A DNA stretch of 64,000 bases from NCBI RefSeq assembly GCF_902499335.1, contig NZ_CABVQK010000017.1, positions 62,001-126,000 of the forward strand, given 5' to 3'. Shown here one piece after another: positions 34,109 through 43,357 of this stretch (its first letter is position 1; each line of letters begins with the position of its first letter). The notes beneath the pieces are model-generated. The model ran no database searches, was not told where the DNA came from, and was given only the letters and a program-made list of their open reading frames with translations. Source of the stretch: Burkholderia lata (GTDB taxonomy: Bacteria; Pseudomonadota; Gammaproteobacteria; Burkholderiales; Burkholderiaceae). A program made the translations under genes and the position numbers.

Positions 34109-35251
34109 ATGGTTCTGAAGAATCTGATCAAGGCGAAAGCGGGGCAGCCCGAGCGACTGACGGACGACGAGCGGCTCGCACGCTCGGGCCTGCTGGCGGG
34201 GCTGGAAGCGCTGCCGACGGTCGTGATCGTGCTCGACCGCAAGACGCTGCGGATCGCGTTCGCGAACCCGTCCGCGGAGGCGATGCTCGACATCTCGCGG
34301 CGGCAGCTCGCGCAGCGGCCGTGGGGCGAGATTTTTCCGAATGCGAACGAGCTGGCATCGACGATCACCGCGATCGGCGAGGAGCGCTTTCACGCGACGC
34401 ACCTCGATACCGTGCTCGACCGGCCCGGCCGCGAACCGCTGCATGTGCATGCGATCGTCGGCTTCCTCGAGACCTCGCCCGATTTCGTGCTCGTCGAGCT
34501 GTTCGAGAACGAGCGGCAGTCGCGCACCGATCGCGAGGAGCGCATCCACGACCTGACCGCGGTCAACAAGCAACTGATCCGCAACCTCGCGCACGAGATC
34601 AAGAACCCGCTCGGCGGCATTCGCGGCGCAGCCCAGCTGCTCGAATTCGAGCTCGGCGAGCGCGAGCGCGGCGAGTTGCGCGAATACACGCAGGTGATCA
34701 TCAAGGAGTCCGACCGCCTGCAGACGCTCGTCGACCGGTTGCTGGAGCCGCACCGGCATCCGCACATCGTCGGCGACGTGAACATTCATGAAGTATGCGA
34801 ACGCGTGCGCGCGGTGATGCTCGCCGAATTCCCGCGCGGGCTTACGATCGAGCGCGACTACGACGTGAGCGTGCCGGATCTGCGCGGCGACAAGGAGCAA
34901 CTGATCCAGGCGCTGCTCAACATCGTGCGCAACGCCGCGCAGGCGCTGCGCGAACGGATCGCGCAGGGCGACGCGAGGATCGAGTTGCGCACGCGCATCG
35001 CGCGCAAGGTGACGATCGCGAAGCGCCTGTACCGGCTGGCACTGGACTTGCACGTGATCGACAACGGGCCCGGCATTCCGGAAGAAATCCGCGACCGGAT
35101 CTTCTACCCGCTCGTGTCCGGGCGCGATGACGGCAGCGGCCTCGGCCTGACGCTCGCGCAGACGTTCGTGCAGCAGCACGACGGGATGATCGAGGTCGAA
35201 AGCCGGCCCGGACGTACCGAATTTCAGATCCTGCTGCCGCTCGACCATTGA
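34109..35251 (+). CDS. ntrB: Nitrogen regulation sensor histidine kinase NtrB
   Basis: Soluble two-component kinase/phosphatase (GlnL/NtrB, 380 residues) that phosphorylates NtrC under nitrogen limitation under the control of PII. It has an N-terminal PAS domain (about 25-135), the H-box NLAHEIKNPLGGIRGAAQLL with His162, and the ATPase blocks LLNIVRNAAQAL (N), HVIDNGPGIPEEIRDRIFYP (G1) and DGSGLGLTLAQTFV (G2). No membrane segment is present, as expected. NtrC follows after 46 nt. Confidence 0.97.
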   Translation: MVLKNLIKAKAGQPERLTDDERLARSGLLAGLEALPTVVIVLDRKTLRIAFANPSAEAMLDISRRQLAQRPWGEIFPNANELASTITAIGEERFHATHLDTVLDRPGREPLHVHAIVGFLETSPDFVLVELFENERQSRTDREERIHDLTAVNKQLIRNLAHEIKNPLGGIRGAAQLLEFELGERERGELREYTQVIIKESDRLQTLVDRLLEPHRHPHIVGDVNIHEVCERVRAVMLAEFPRGLTIERDYDVSVPDLRGDKEQLIQALLNIVRNAAQALRERIAQGDARIELRTRIARKVTIAKRLYRLALDLHVIDNGPGIPEEIRDRIFYPLVSGRDDGSGLGLTLAQTFVQQHDGMIEVESRPGRTEFQILLPLDH

Positions 35252-35297
35252 GCGGCGGCATGGCGATTCACCAGATTCACCAATATCTGACCGACCT

Positions 35298-36815
35298 ATG
35301 AAGCCGATCTGGATAGTAGACGACGACCAATCGATCCGCTGGGTGCTCGAAAAGGCACTCGCCCGGGACAGCTTCGCGACGAAGAGCTTCGCGAACGTGC
35401 GTGACGCGCTGGCCGCGCTCGACCACGAGACACCGCAGGTGCTCGTATCCGACATCCGGATGCCGGGCGGCTCGGGCCTCGAGTTGCTGCAGGCGATGCA
35501 CGAGCGCCTGCCGGGCCTGCCCGTCATCATCATGACGGCGTTCTCCGATCTCGACAGCGCCGTCGCGGCGTTCCAGGGCGGCGCGTTCGAATATCTCGCG
35601 AAGCCGTTCGACGTCGACAAGGCGGTCGAGCTGATCCGCCGCGCGGTGGAAGAAAGCCTGCGCGCCGGCGCGCCGCAGGACGAGCGCGTGGCCGAGGCGC
35701 CCGAGATGCTCGGCCAGGCGCCCGCGATGCAGGACATGTTCCGCGCGATCGGCCGCCTGTCGCACTCGGCCGCGACCGTGCTGATCACCGGCGAATCGGG
35801 CACCGGCAAGGAGCTCGTCGCGCGTGCGCTGCATCGTCACAGCCCGCGTGCGAACGGGCCGTTCATCGCGCTGAACACCGCGGCGATTCCGAAGGACCTG
35901 CTCGAATCCGAGCTGTTCGGCCATGAGCGCGGCGCGTTCACCGGCGCGCAGACGACGCGGCAGGGCCGCTTCGAGCAGGCCGAGAACGGCACGCTGTTCC
36001 TCGATGAAATCGGCGACATGCCGTTCGACCTGCAGACGCGCCTGTTGCGCGTGCTGTCGGACGGGCAGTTCTATCGAGTCGGCGGGCACAACCCGTTGCG
36101 CGCGAACGTGCGCGTGATCGCCGCGACGCACCAGAATCTCGAATCGCGCGTGCGGCAGGGGCTGTTCCGCGAGGACCTTTACCACCGGCTCAACGTGATC
36201 CGGCTGCGCCTGCCGGCGCTGCGCGAACGCAGCGAGGACATCGCGCTGCTCACGCGCCACTTCCTGCAGAAGAGCGCGCGCGATCTCGGCGTCGAGCCGA
36301 AGCGCGTGTCCGACGATGCGCTGGCTTACCTCACGTCGCTGGCGTTTCCCGGCAACGTGCGCCAGCTCGAGAACCTCGCGAACTGGCTGACCGTGATGGC
36401 GCCCGCGCAAACGGTCGAGATCAAGGACCTGCCGCCTGACCTCGTGCCGGCCGGTGCGCCGGTGGTCGCGACGGGCGACGGTGCGGACGCGCACGTCAGC
36501 GGCGGCGATACGGCGCTCTCGCAAACGGCGATCGGTGCGGTGCCGGTGTCGTCCGCGCCTGTCGCGGCCGCGCCGAACGGCGGCGCGCCGGCGGGCTATC
36601 CGGTCTGGGAGCATGGCTTGCGCACCGAAGTCGCGCGGCTGTTGCGCGAGAACTCGGCCGACGTGATGGACGAACTCGCACGCCGCTTCGAGGCGGCCGT
36701 GATCCGCGAGGCGCTCGACTTCACGCGCGGCCGCAAGGTCGAGGCCGCGGAGCGGCTCGGCATCGGCCGCAACACCATCACCCGCAAGATCCAGGAGCTC
36801 CATCTGGAGCCCTGA
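35298..36815 (+). CDS. ntrC: Nitrogen regulation response regulator NtrC
   Basis: Sigma-54-dependent activator of 505 residues. The receiver domain (1-120) has the phospho-acceptor Asp52 in [13 protein letters not shown]. The AAA+ domain (about 140-380) has Walker A GESGTGKE, the sigma-54 contact loop GAFTGA in [11 protein letters not shown], and Walker [10 protein letters not shown]. The C-terminal Fis-type helix-turn-helix is [20 protein letters not shown] variable Gly/Ala/Val linker of about 60 residues joins the last two domains. It probably activates the glnA promoter described above. Confidence 0.98.
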   Translation: MKPIWIVDDDQSIRWVLEKALARDSFATKSFANVRDALAALDHETPQVLVSDIRMPGGSGLELLQAMHERLPGLPVIIMTAFSDLDSAVAAFQGGAFEYLAKPFDVDKAVELIRRAVEESLRAGAPQDERVAEAPEMLGQAPAMQDMFRAIGRLSHSAATVLITGESGTGKELVARALHRHSPRANGPFIALNTAAIPKDLLESELFGHERGAFTGAQTTRQGRFEQAENGTLFLDEIGDMPFDLQTRLLRVLSDGQFYRVGGHNPLRANVRVIAATHQNLESRVRQGLFREDLYHRLNVIRLRLPALRERSEDIALLTRHFLQKSARDLGVEPKRVSDDALAYLTSLAFPGNVRQLENLANWLTVMAPAQTVEIKDLPPDLVPAGAPVVATGDGADAHVSGGDTALSQTAIGAVPVSSAPVAAAPNGGAPAGYPVWEHGLRTEVARLLRENSADVMDELARRFEAAVIREALDFTRGRKVEAAERLGIGRNTITRKIQELHLEP

Positions 36816-36819
36816 GCAC

Positions 36820-36857
36820 GATTCGCGGCATGCGCGGGCATCGCGCATGCCGCAATC
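36820..36857 (+). terminator. Hairpin after ntrC
   Basis: An 11-bp perfect stem (36825-36835 with 36843-36853), extended by four further pairs past one bulged base, has a 7-nt loop. It begins 5 nt after the ntrC stop. No T-run follows, so termination is possible but not assured. Confidence 0.5.
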
Positions 36858-36904
36858 GGACATAATCGCGGTTTGCACGCAGCTTGCCATTCCGCCAATC
36901 CGCA

Positions 36905-39019
36905 ATGTCCGATTCCTTCCGCTGGCCCGCCGGGGCCGACCCGTTCCGTTTCCTCGAAGCGCTCGACAGCAAGCGCGCCCGCACGTGGGTCGACGAGCAG
37001 AATGCGCGCACACGCGCCGCGCTGCGTGACGACGACGCGTATCGCGCGCTGACGGCGCGTCTCGCCAAAGCGTACCTGCCGCGCGAACGCCCGGTGATCC
37101 CGACCCGCTGGCGCGACTGGGCCTACGACCTGTGGCAGGACGATCTCCATCCGAAAGGGCTGTGGCGCCGCACGCGCTGGGACGACTGGCGCGCGGGAAA
37201 CCCGGTGTGGGAAACGCTGCTCGACGTCGACGCGCTCGGTGCGCAGGAGGGCGAGTCGTGGGTGTTCGAGCAGGACTCGATCCTGTATCCGGACGGCGAT
37301 CGCGCGCTGCTGTCGCTGTCGCCGGGCGGCGCCGACGCGGTCGTCGTGCGCGAATTCGATCTCGTCGAACGGCGCTTCGTCGACGGCGGCTTCACGATCG
37401 ACGAGCCGGGGCATCACACGGTCGGCTGGATCGATCGCGATACCGTCTACGTGAGCTGGGATCGCGGCGAAGCGCATGCGACTGCGGCCGGCTATCCGTA
37501 TGAAGCGCGCCGCTGGGTGCGCGGCACGGCGCTTGCCGATGCGCCTGTCGTCTTCAGCGGCGAACCCGACGACATCAGCGCGGGCGCGGGGTTCGATCCG
37601 ATCGACAACCGTCATGTCGCGTGGCGCAGCGTCGATTTCTTCGACGCACATGCGTACCGTTTGACCGACACGGGCGAATGGGCGCGCTACGACGTGCCGA
37701 CCCATGTCGAGGTCGGATTCTGGGAAGGCTGGCTCATGCTGGAGCCGCGCCTCGACTGGGATTGCGACGGTGTGCGCCATGCGGGCGGTTCGCTGCTCGC
37801 GATCCGCGAGCAGGCGTTCCTGGCCGGGTCTCGCGAACTCACGACGCTGTTCGCGCCGCAACCGTCGACCTCCGCGTGCACGTGGACACATACGCGCACG
37901 ACGCTGATCGCGAGCTGGCTCGACGACGTGCACAACCGCACGATGCTGTGGCAGCCGAGCCAGGCCGACGACGGTACGTGGACGTGGGATTCCCGGCCGT
38001 TCGAGTGGCCGGGGCCGGGCGATGCGCAGATCGACGTCGAGCCCGTCGAGTCGACGCTGAACGACGAGATTTACGTGGACGTCGACACCTATCTCGATCC
38101 GCCCGAATGCTGGCTGGCCGATCTTGCCGACCGCGCGGATGACGCGCCGTCGCGTCGCGTGCTGCTCGACCGGCCACCGGTGCAGTTCGACGCGGCCGGG
38201 CTCGTCGTGCGCCGCGCGAGCGCGCGCTCGCAAGACGGCACGATGGTGCCGTACACGCTGATCGGGCCGCGCGATGCACTCGACGTGGCCGACGGTGCCG
38301 CGCGGGTCGCGCGGCCGTGTCTGCTGTCGGGTTATGGCGGTTTTGCGATCCCGAACCTGCCGGGCTACAGCGATGCGTTCGGTATCGGGTGGCTCGAGCG
38401 CGGCGGCGTGATGGCGTTCGCGCACATCCGCGGCGGCGGCGAGTTCGGGCCGCGCTGGCACGTCGATGCGCAGCGCGAACACCGCCAGCGTTCCTTCGAC
38501 GATTTCATCGCGGTGGCCGAGGATCTGGCCGCGACCGGCGTGACGACCGCCGCGCAGCTCGGCATCGAGGGCGGCAGCAACGGCGGGCTGCTGGTTGCCG
38601 CGTGCATGGTGCAGCGGCCGGAGCTGTTCGGCGCGGTGCTCTGCCGCGTGCCGCTGCTCGACATGCGTCGCTATCCGAAGCTGCACGCGGGCGCCGCATG
38701 GCTCGATGAATACGGCGACCCGGACGATCCGCACGAAGGTGCGGCGCTGGCCGCGTACTCTCCGTATCACCGCGTGCGCGAAGGCGTCGCTTATCCGCCG
38801 TTACTGCTGACGACGTCGACGCGGGACGACCGTGTGCATCCCGCCCATGCGCGCAAGATGGCCGCGCGCATGCATGGGCTCGGTCACGAACAGGTGTGGT
38901 ACTGGGAGAACACCGACGGCGGCCACGGCAGCGCCGACGATCTGGAACGCGCGGAAGCCGATGCGGCCGAATTCGGGTTCCTGTGGGCCCATCTCGGGCC
39001 GGCGCCCGCGCGGCGCTGA
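36905..39019 (+). CDS. S9 family prolyl oligopeptidase-like serine peptidase
   Basis: A cytoplasmic (no signal) peptidase of 704 residues. An N-terminal beta-propeller-like region (about 70-400) precedes an alpha/beta-hydrolase domain. The nucleophile is Ser558 in IEGGSNGGLLVAACM; the acid and base lie in TSTRDDRVHPAHARKM and GGHGSADDLERA. The motif AHIRGGGEFGPRWH is typical of prolyl oligopeptidases. ATG 36905 was preferred to an in-frame ATG 21 nt upstream because homologues begin close to SDSFRWP. It likely degrades short proline-containing peptides, and the exact specificity is not known. Confidence 0.92.
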   Translation: MSDSFRWPAGADPFRFLEALDSKRARTWVDEQNARTRAALRDDDAYRALTARLAKAYLPRERPVIPTRWRDWAYDLWQDDLHPKGLWRRTRWDDWRAGNPVWETLLDVDALGAQEGESWVFEQDSILYPDGDRALLSLSPGGADAVVVREFDLVERRFVDGGFTIDEPGHHTVGWIDRDTVYVSWDRGEAHATAAGYPYEARRWVRGTALADAPVVFSGEPDDISAGAGFDPIDNRHVAWRSVDFFDAHAYRLTDTGEWARYDVPTHVEVGFWEGWLMLEPRLDWDCDGVRHAGGSLLAIREQAFLAGSRELTTLFAPQPSTSACTWTHTRTTLIASWLDDVHNRTMLWQPSQADDGTWTWDSRPFEWPGPGDAQIDVEPVESTLNDEIYVDVDTYLDPPECWLADLADRADDAPSRRVLLDRPPVQFDAAGLVVRRASARSQDGTMVPYTLIGPRDALDVADGAARVARPCLLSGYGGFAIPNLPGYSDAFGIGWLERGGVMAFAHIRGGGEFGPRWHVDAQREHRQRSFDDFIAVAEDLAATGVTTAAQLGIEGGSNGGLLVAACMVQRPELFGAVLCRVPLLDMRRYPKLHAGAAWLDEYGDPDDPHEGAALAAYSPYHRVREGVAYPPLLLTTSTRDDRVHPAHARKMAARMHGLGHEQVWYWENTDGGHGSADDLERAEADAAEFGFLWAHLGPAPARR

Positions 39020-39042
39020 ACGCGCGCGGGCTCCCCGAGAGA

Positions 39043-39819
39043 TCAGCCGACGACCGCGACGACGGGCGTGTGGTCGGACGGCTGTTCCCACGTGCGCGGC
39101 GTGCGATCGACTTCGCACGACGTGCAGGTTTCCGCGAGCGCCGGCGACAGCAGCACGTGGTCGATGCGCAGCCCCGCGTTGCGGCGGAACGCCATCATCC
39201 GGTAGTCCCACCACGTGAAGGTCTTCTCCGGCTGTTCGAAGCGGCGGAACGCATCGACGAAGCCGAGCTCGATCAGCTGCGCGAAATGCGCGCGCTCCTG
39301 CGGCGACACGAGGTTCTGGCCTTCCCATTTCGCGGGGTCGTGCACGTCGCGGTCTTCCGGCGCGATGTTGTAGTCGCCGAGCAGCGCGAGCTTCGGGTAG
39401 CGCTGCAGCTCGGTGCGCAGCCATGCCTGCAGCGCGTCGAGCCATTGCATCTTGTAGACGAACTTGTCGGAGTCGGGCGCCTGGCCGTTCGGGAAATACG
39501 CGGACACGATGCGCACACCGTCGACCGTCGCGGCGACCACGCGCTGCTGCGGATCGTCGAAGCCGGGGATGTTGCGCACGACGTCCGCTTCGTCGACGGA
39601 CAGCGTGTCGCGCGCGAGGATCGCGACGCCGTTGTAGGTCTTCTGGCCCGTGAACCAGCTGCGGTAGCCGGCGGCTTCAAGTTCGGCGCGCGGGAATTTC
39701 TCGTCCGGCAGCTTCAGTTCCTGCAGGCACAGCACGTCGGTTCCGCTTTGCGCGAGCCAGTCGAGCACATGCTGCTTGCGGACGTTGAGCGAGTTGACGT
39801 TCCAGGTGGCGATTTTCAT
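39043..39819 (-). CDS. xth: Exodeoxyribonuclease III
   Basis: AP endonuclease and 3'-5' exonuclease of the ExoIII/AP-endo family, 258 residues, acting in base-excision repair. It starts MKIATWNVNSLNVRKQHVLDWL and has LCLQELKLPDEKFP (metal-binding glutamate), LLGDYNIAPEDRDVHDP and the C-terminal LRIDHVLLSPAL followed by SDHTPVVAVV, all active-site blocks. It is convergent with the S9 peptidase gene. Upstream on the minus strand lies the tRNA-fMet region. Confidence 0.96.
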   Translation of the reverse strand: MKIATWNVNSLNVRKQHVLDWLAQSGTDVLCLQELKLPDEKFPRAELEAAGYRSWFTGQKTYNGVAILARDTLSVDEADVVRNIPGFDDPQQRVVAATVDGVRIVSAYFPNGQAPDSDKFVYKMQWLDALQAWLRTELQRYPKLALLGDYNIAPEDRDVHDPAKWEGQNLVSPQERAHFAQLIELGFVDAFRRFEQPEKTFTWWDYRMMAFRRNAGLRIDHVLLSPALAETCTSCEVDRTPRTWEQPSDHTPVVAVVG

Positions 39820-39961
39820 GAACGGGAGTGTGCGTGCGGGGTGAATGCGAAGGCCGCCATCTTACCGCGAGCACGCGGCGCGAACGCGCGCATCGTGCGG
39901 GGCGGGGGAGGCGCCGCGCGCAGCCGTCTCGATGAACGGAGAAGAAATTGTGACAAAAGTG

Positions 39962-39990
39962 TTGACGTGAGTACTCCCTCACCCTATAAT
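39962..39990 (+). promoter_or_regulatory. Near-consensus sigma-70 promoter for tRNA-fMet
   Basis: TTGACG (39962-39967) and perfect TATAAT (39985-39990) are separated by exactly 17 bp. The predicted start is within about 6 nt of the tRNA 5' end at 40003. This is the strongest sigma-70 promoter I see in the window. Confidence 0.9.
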
Positions 39991-40002
39991 TTATTTCTCT
40001 GA

Positions 40003-40079
<77 letters not shown>

Positions 40080-40132
40080 AGCACACCAGACGATGTGCAG
40101 CGCAAGTGACCGATGCGCGCTTCGTCGACAAG

Positions 40133-40157
40133 AACCCGGCCCCGTGCCGGGTTTTTT
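40133..40157 (+). terminator. Terminator of tRNA-fMet
   Basis: An 8-bp stem (40133-40140 with 40146-40153) and 5-nt loop is followed by a run of six T residues, then GTTTT. It ends the tRNA transcript 54 nt after the CCA. Confidence 0.88.
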
Positions 40158-40175
40158 GTTTTCCGCGTCCGAATG

Positions 40176-40979
40176 TTATTTCGGCGCGCCCGGGCTCCCG
40201 GGCAGGAAGCCGTTCTCGAGCCGATACGTCGACGTGTTGACGAGCGTAGCCCGTGCATTCGGCGTACCGGCCAGCACCGCGCACTTGTCCTTGCCCGTAT
40301 TCAGCCGGATCGACCGTTCGGTCGTCGGATAGTCCACATCCTTCAGATAGAAATGCGGCAATGACGTCGTGTACCGTGCATACGGCACGCACGGCCGCTT
40401 CATCGGGTCGCTTGATGCGCCATTGAACGGGAAGTACTCATCGAACAGGTAAGCCGAACTCGACAGGCCGCCCCAGTCCGCCGGTACGGCGATGCTGCCG
40501 GTCGGTGTCGTGACGCCGGTGGCGACGTCCGTGATGAAGCCTTCGACGGTCGAGCGCCCGTCGTTGCGATCGGCCTGCGCATGGACAACTTGCAGCCGGT
40601 ACGCATGACCCGGTTTCCATGCGTAGGCGAGCGAGCATGATGTTCCCGCGCCGCCGTCGGCGCCACCGCGGCAATTCGTGGACAGCGGCGTCGTGCCAGT
40701 GCCGAATGCGCTGAAGATCACCAGATTGCTGCCTTGGGTGCGCGGCTGGATGCCGGTATAGATCGCGTGCCCGCCGTGCTCGGACGACAGCTGGTTGGCC
40801 CAGTAGTAACTGGCATTGACGTTGGTCGGCACGACCTCGGGTGTGATATCCCATGTCATGCGGTCGAAGCCGCCGTTGGGCGTCGCCGTGGCCGACGCGG
40901 TGATGTTGGGATCGGCGTGCGCGTTGAGCATGGTCGACACGGCGAGCAGCGCACCGACCACGGAGCTGAATCCATTCAT
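40176..40979 (-). CDS. Secreted DUF3472-like protein of unknown function
   Basis: A 267-residue exported protein. Its signal peptide (FSSVVGALLAVSTMLNAHA, cleavage about residue 22) is followed by a beta-rich region with NASYYWANQLSSEHGGHAIY and LVIFSAFGTG. These resemble the DUF3472 domain as I recall it; the match was judged by eye. A second half (GLSSSAYLFDEYFPFNG, then YTTSLPHFYLKDVD) has no domain I know. ATG 40979 is preceded by an AGGAA ribosome site; an upstream in-frame start at 41105 lacks one. Cysteines in two pairs suggest periplasmic or extracellular disulfides. It stands alone between the tRNA terminator and a 324-nt gap. Confidence 0.75.
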   Translation of the reverse strand: MNGFSSVVGALLAVSTMLNAHADPNITASATATPNGGFDRMTWDITPEVVPTNVNASYYWANQLSSEHGGHAIYTGIQPRTQGSNLVIFSAFGTGTTPLSTNCRGGADGGAGTSCSLAYAWKPGHAYRLQVVHAQADRNDGRSTVEGFITDVATGVTTPTGSIAVPADWGGLSSSAYLFDEYFPFNGASSDPMKRPCVPYARYTTSLPHFYLKDVDYPTTERSIRLNTGKDKCAVLAGTPNARATLVNTSTYRLENGFLPGSPGAPK

Positions 40980-41303
40980 GTCGAGGTTCCTGTTGGTGGA
41001 AAAAGAGATCGCACGAGCAGCGTCGATTGCAGCGACTCCGCTCGCAAACCAATTTGCGTTCACTTTATTACCAAGGGATAACCGGTCGCGTTGACGAGGC
41101 CGCATGGTGCGCGCCGTCCGATTCGCGGGCTGTGCCTGCCGAGCCCCGTCCAGCGGGCGAGAGCAAGGTGTTGTGTGCAGGGCGACGAGGGCTCCGGAAG
41201 GGTAATTCCCGTCACACGGAATAATCCGGCCACGAAAATGCGGTGATGGTTGCCGGCGAGCGTGGTGGCATCCGATCGAACGCCGTGCGACGGCGCGCGG
41301 GTG
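40980..41303. other. Intergenic region between the DUF3472-like gene and the racemase
   Basis: No gene is recognisable in these 324 nt. It is upstream of the DUF3472-like gene and downstream of the racemase, both on the minus strand, so the promoter of the former should be here. I could not find a convincing -35/-10 pair. Confidence 0.6.
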
Positions 41304-41996
41304 TCAGCGCGCTGCCCACTCGACCGCCGCCTTCGCATGCAGGGCAGTCGTATCGAACACCGGCAGCGGCGAGTCGTCCGCGCCGATCAGCAGCGTGATT
41401 TCCGTGCAGCCGAGGATCACGGCCTGCGCGCCGCGTTCTGCCAGTTCCTCGATGATCGTCACGTACGTCGCGCGCGACTCCGGCGAGATGATGCCGTGGC
41501 ACAGCTCGTCGTAGATGATCCGGTGCACGTCGTTGCGCCCCCGGTCGTCCGGCACGAGCACCTCCATTCCGAATTTGCCGCGCAACCGCTCTGCGTAGAA
41601 CGGCAACTCCATCGTGTAGCGCGTGCCCAGCAGCGCGACGTGCTCGACACCCGCATCGCGCAGTGCGTCGCCGGTCGGATCGGCGATGTGCAGGAACGGC
41701 AGCGTCACCGCGGCTTCGATCGCATCGCATACGCGGTGCATCGTATTGGTGGTGAGCACGACGAGATCGGCGCCGGCCGCTTCGAGCTGTCGCGCGGCAC
41801 CGGCCATCCGTTCGCCGAGCGCCGTCCAGTCGTGCGTGCGCTGCAGCGCTTCGATCTCCGCGAAATCGACCGTGACCAGCACGCTCTTCGCGTTGTGGTG
41901 CCCGCCGTGCAACGCCTTCGAATGGCGATTGATCATCCGGTAATACTCGGCCGACGATTCCCAGCTCATCCCGCCGATCAGTCCGATCGTCTTCAT
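41304..41996 (-). CDS. Amino acid racemase (aspartate/glutamate racemase family)
   Basis: Cofactor-independent racemase of 230 residues, YgeA-like. It opens MKTIGLIGGMSWESSAEYYR. The catalytic pair of this broad-specificity group is visible as the threonine in VVLTTNTMHRVC (about 80-91) and the cysteine in AVILGCTEITLLI (about 195-207). The first position carries Thr rather than Cys, which in this family points to broad amino-acid racemases (EcL-DER type) and not strict aspartate racemase. It is 23 nt from the edge of the dinB upstream region and divergent from dinB. Confidence 0.93.
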   Translation of the reverse strand: MKTIGLIGGMSWESSAEYYRMINRHSKALHGGHHNAKSVLVTVDFAEIEALQRTHDWTALGERMAGAARQLEAAGADLVVLTTNTMHRVCDAIEAAVTLPFLHIADPTGDALRDAGVEHVALLGTRYTMELPFYAERLRGKFGMEVLVPDDRGRNDVHRIIYDELCHGIISPESRATYVTIIEELAERGAQAVILGCTEITLLIGADDSPLPVFDTTALHAKAAVEWAAR

Positions 41997-42119
41997 CCGT
42001 CACCTTCGCGTTTCGTGTATTGCGGCAGACGAGTATAGGCGCCGCGGTCGGCGCCCGGCCGGTACGATCCGCGCAAAGCGGGCCGGTACGGCGCCGCCGG
42101 GCGTGGCCGCACGCGACAG

Positions 42120-42148
42120 TTGAAACCGGCACTGTGTTTTTGTACAGT
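42120..42148 (+). promoter_or_regulatory. dinB promoter with LexA (SOS) box
   Basis: CTGTGTTTTTGTACAG (42132-42147) fits the LexA consensus CTGT-N8-ACAG exactly. It overlaps a sigma-70 promoter with TTGAAA (42120-42125), a 17-bp spacer and TACAGT (42143-42148). A repressor bound here would block the -10 element. Transcription should begin near 42155. Confidence 0.88.
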
Positions 42149-42223
42149 ATCGGCACCGTGAACCCGACCATCATTCCGCCTGCCGATCCGCACGTGCCGC
42201 CGCCGGGCGACGCGCTGCCGCGC

Positions 42224-43297
42224 ATGCGCAAGATCATTCACTGCGACTGCGACTGCTTCTACGCGTCGGTCGAGATGCGCGACGACCCGTCGCTGCGCAA
42301 CCGGCCGCTCGCGGTCGGGGGCCGGCCCGACCAGCGCGGCGTGATCGCGACCTGCAACTACGAGGCGCGGCGCTACGGCGTGCATTCGGCGATGTCGTCG
42401 GCGCTGGCGATGCGCAAGTGCCCGGACCTGCTGATCCTGCCGTCCGCGATGGACAAGTACCGCGCGGCGTCGCGGCAGATCATGGCGATCTATCGCGACT
42501 ACACGCCCGACGTCGAGCCGCTGTCGCTCGACGAGGCGTACCTCGACGTCAGCGGGTCGGACCGGTGCCAGGGCAGTGCGACGCTGATTGCACGGGAGAT
42601 CCGCCAGCGCGTGTACGACACGGTCGGCGTGACCGTGTCGGCCGGCGTCGCGCCGAACAAGTTCATCGCGAAGATCGCATCCGACTGGAACAAGCCCGAC
42701 GGGCTGTTCGTGGTGCGGCCGCACGAGATCGACGCGTTCGTCGCGGCGCTGCCGGTGCGCAAGCTGCACGGCGTCGGCAAGGTGACGGCCACGCGGCTCG
42801 ACCGGCTCGGCATCCAGACCTGCGCGCAGTTGCGCGACTGGCCGCTGATCGACCTGCACCGTGAATTCGGCGCGTTCGGGCGGCGGCTGTACGAACTGTC
42901 GCGCGGGATCGACGAGCGGCCCGTGCAGGCCGACCAGGAGCGCAAGTCGGTCAGCGTCGAGACGACCTACGTGACCGACCTGACGACGCTCGAGCAATGC
43001 GCGGACGAAATCCGCCGCCTCGTCGTGCAGCTCGACGCGCGGATCGAACGGGCGGGCGCCGCGCGCTCGATCCGCAAGCTGTACGTGAAGATCCGCTTCG
43101 CCGATTTCCAGCGCACGACGGTCGAGTGCGTGGCCGATGCGACGAATGCGGACACGGCCGTCACGCTGCTCGCGAAGGGGCTGCAACGGCGTGCGCAGGC
43201 GGTGCGGCTGCTGGGTGTCGGCGTGCGCATCGACGAGGATACGGCCGAGCGCCACGGGCAGTTCTCGCTGTTCGACGACGCATCGCCCGCGCCATGA
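42224..43297 (+). CDS. dinB: DNA polymerase IV
   Basis: Y-family translesion polymerase, SOS-induced. The active site blocks are MRKIIHCDCDCFYASVEMRDDP at the N terminus, PLSLDEAYLDVSGS (catalytic Asp/Glu) and SAGVAPNKFIAKIASDWNKPDG, with the HhH region LHGVGKVTATRLDRLGI. It ends in a QFSLFDD beta-clamp-binding motif. ATG 42224 gives 357 residues and the usual N terminus. A GTG at 42158 is in frame but lies at the predicted transcript start, so it is less likely. The LexA box overlaps its promoter. Confidence 0.96.
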   Translation: MRKIIHCDCDCFYASVEMRDDPSLRNRPLAVGGRPDQRGVIATCNYEARRYGVHSAMSSALAMRKCPDLLILPSAMDKYRAASRQIMAIYRDYTPDVEPLSLDEAYLDVSGSDRCQGSATLIAREIRQRVYDTVGVTVSAGVAPNKFIAKIASDWNKPDGLFVVRPHEIDAFVAALPVRKLHGVGKVTATRLDRLGIQTCAQLRDWPLIDLHREFGAFGRRLYELSRGIDERPVQADQERKSVSVETTYVTDLTTLEQCADEIRRLVVQLDARIERAGAARSIRKLYVKIRFADFQRTTVECVADATNADTAVTLLAKGLQRRAQAVRLLGVGVRIDEDTAERHGQFSLFDDASPAP

Positions 43298-43302
43298 AAA
43301 AA

Positions 43303-43322
43303 GGCACCGCCGAAGCGGTGCC
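43303..43322. terminator. Bidirectional terminator between dinB and oligopeptidase A
   Basis: A perfect 8-bp stem GGCACCGC/GCGGTGCC around CGAA is flanked by six A residues on the left and TTTG on the right. It lies between converging dinB (plus) and the M3 peptidase (minus). The longer T-run is on the minus strand. Confidence 0.85.
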
Positions 43323-43357
43323 TTTGCTTGCATGCAGCCGAGCGGGCAGGGCCGCAC

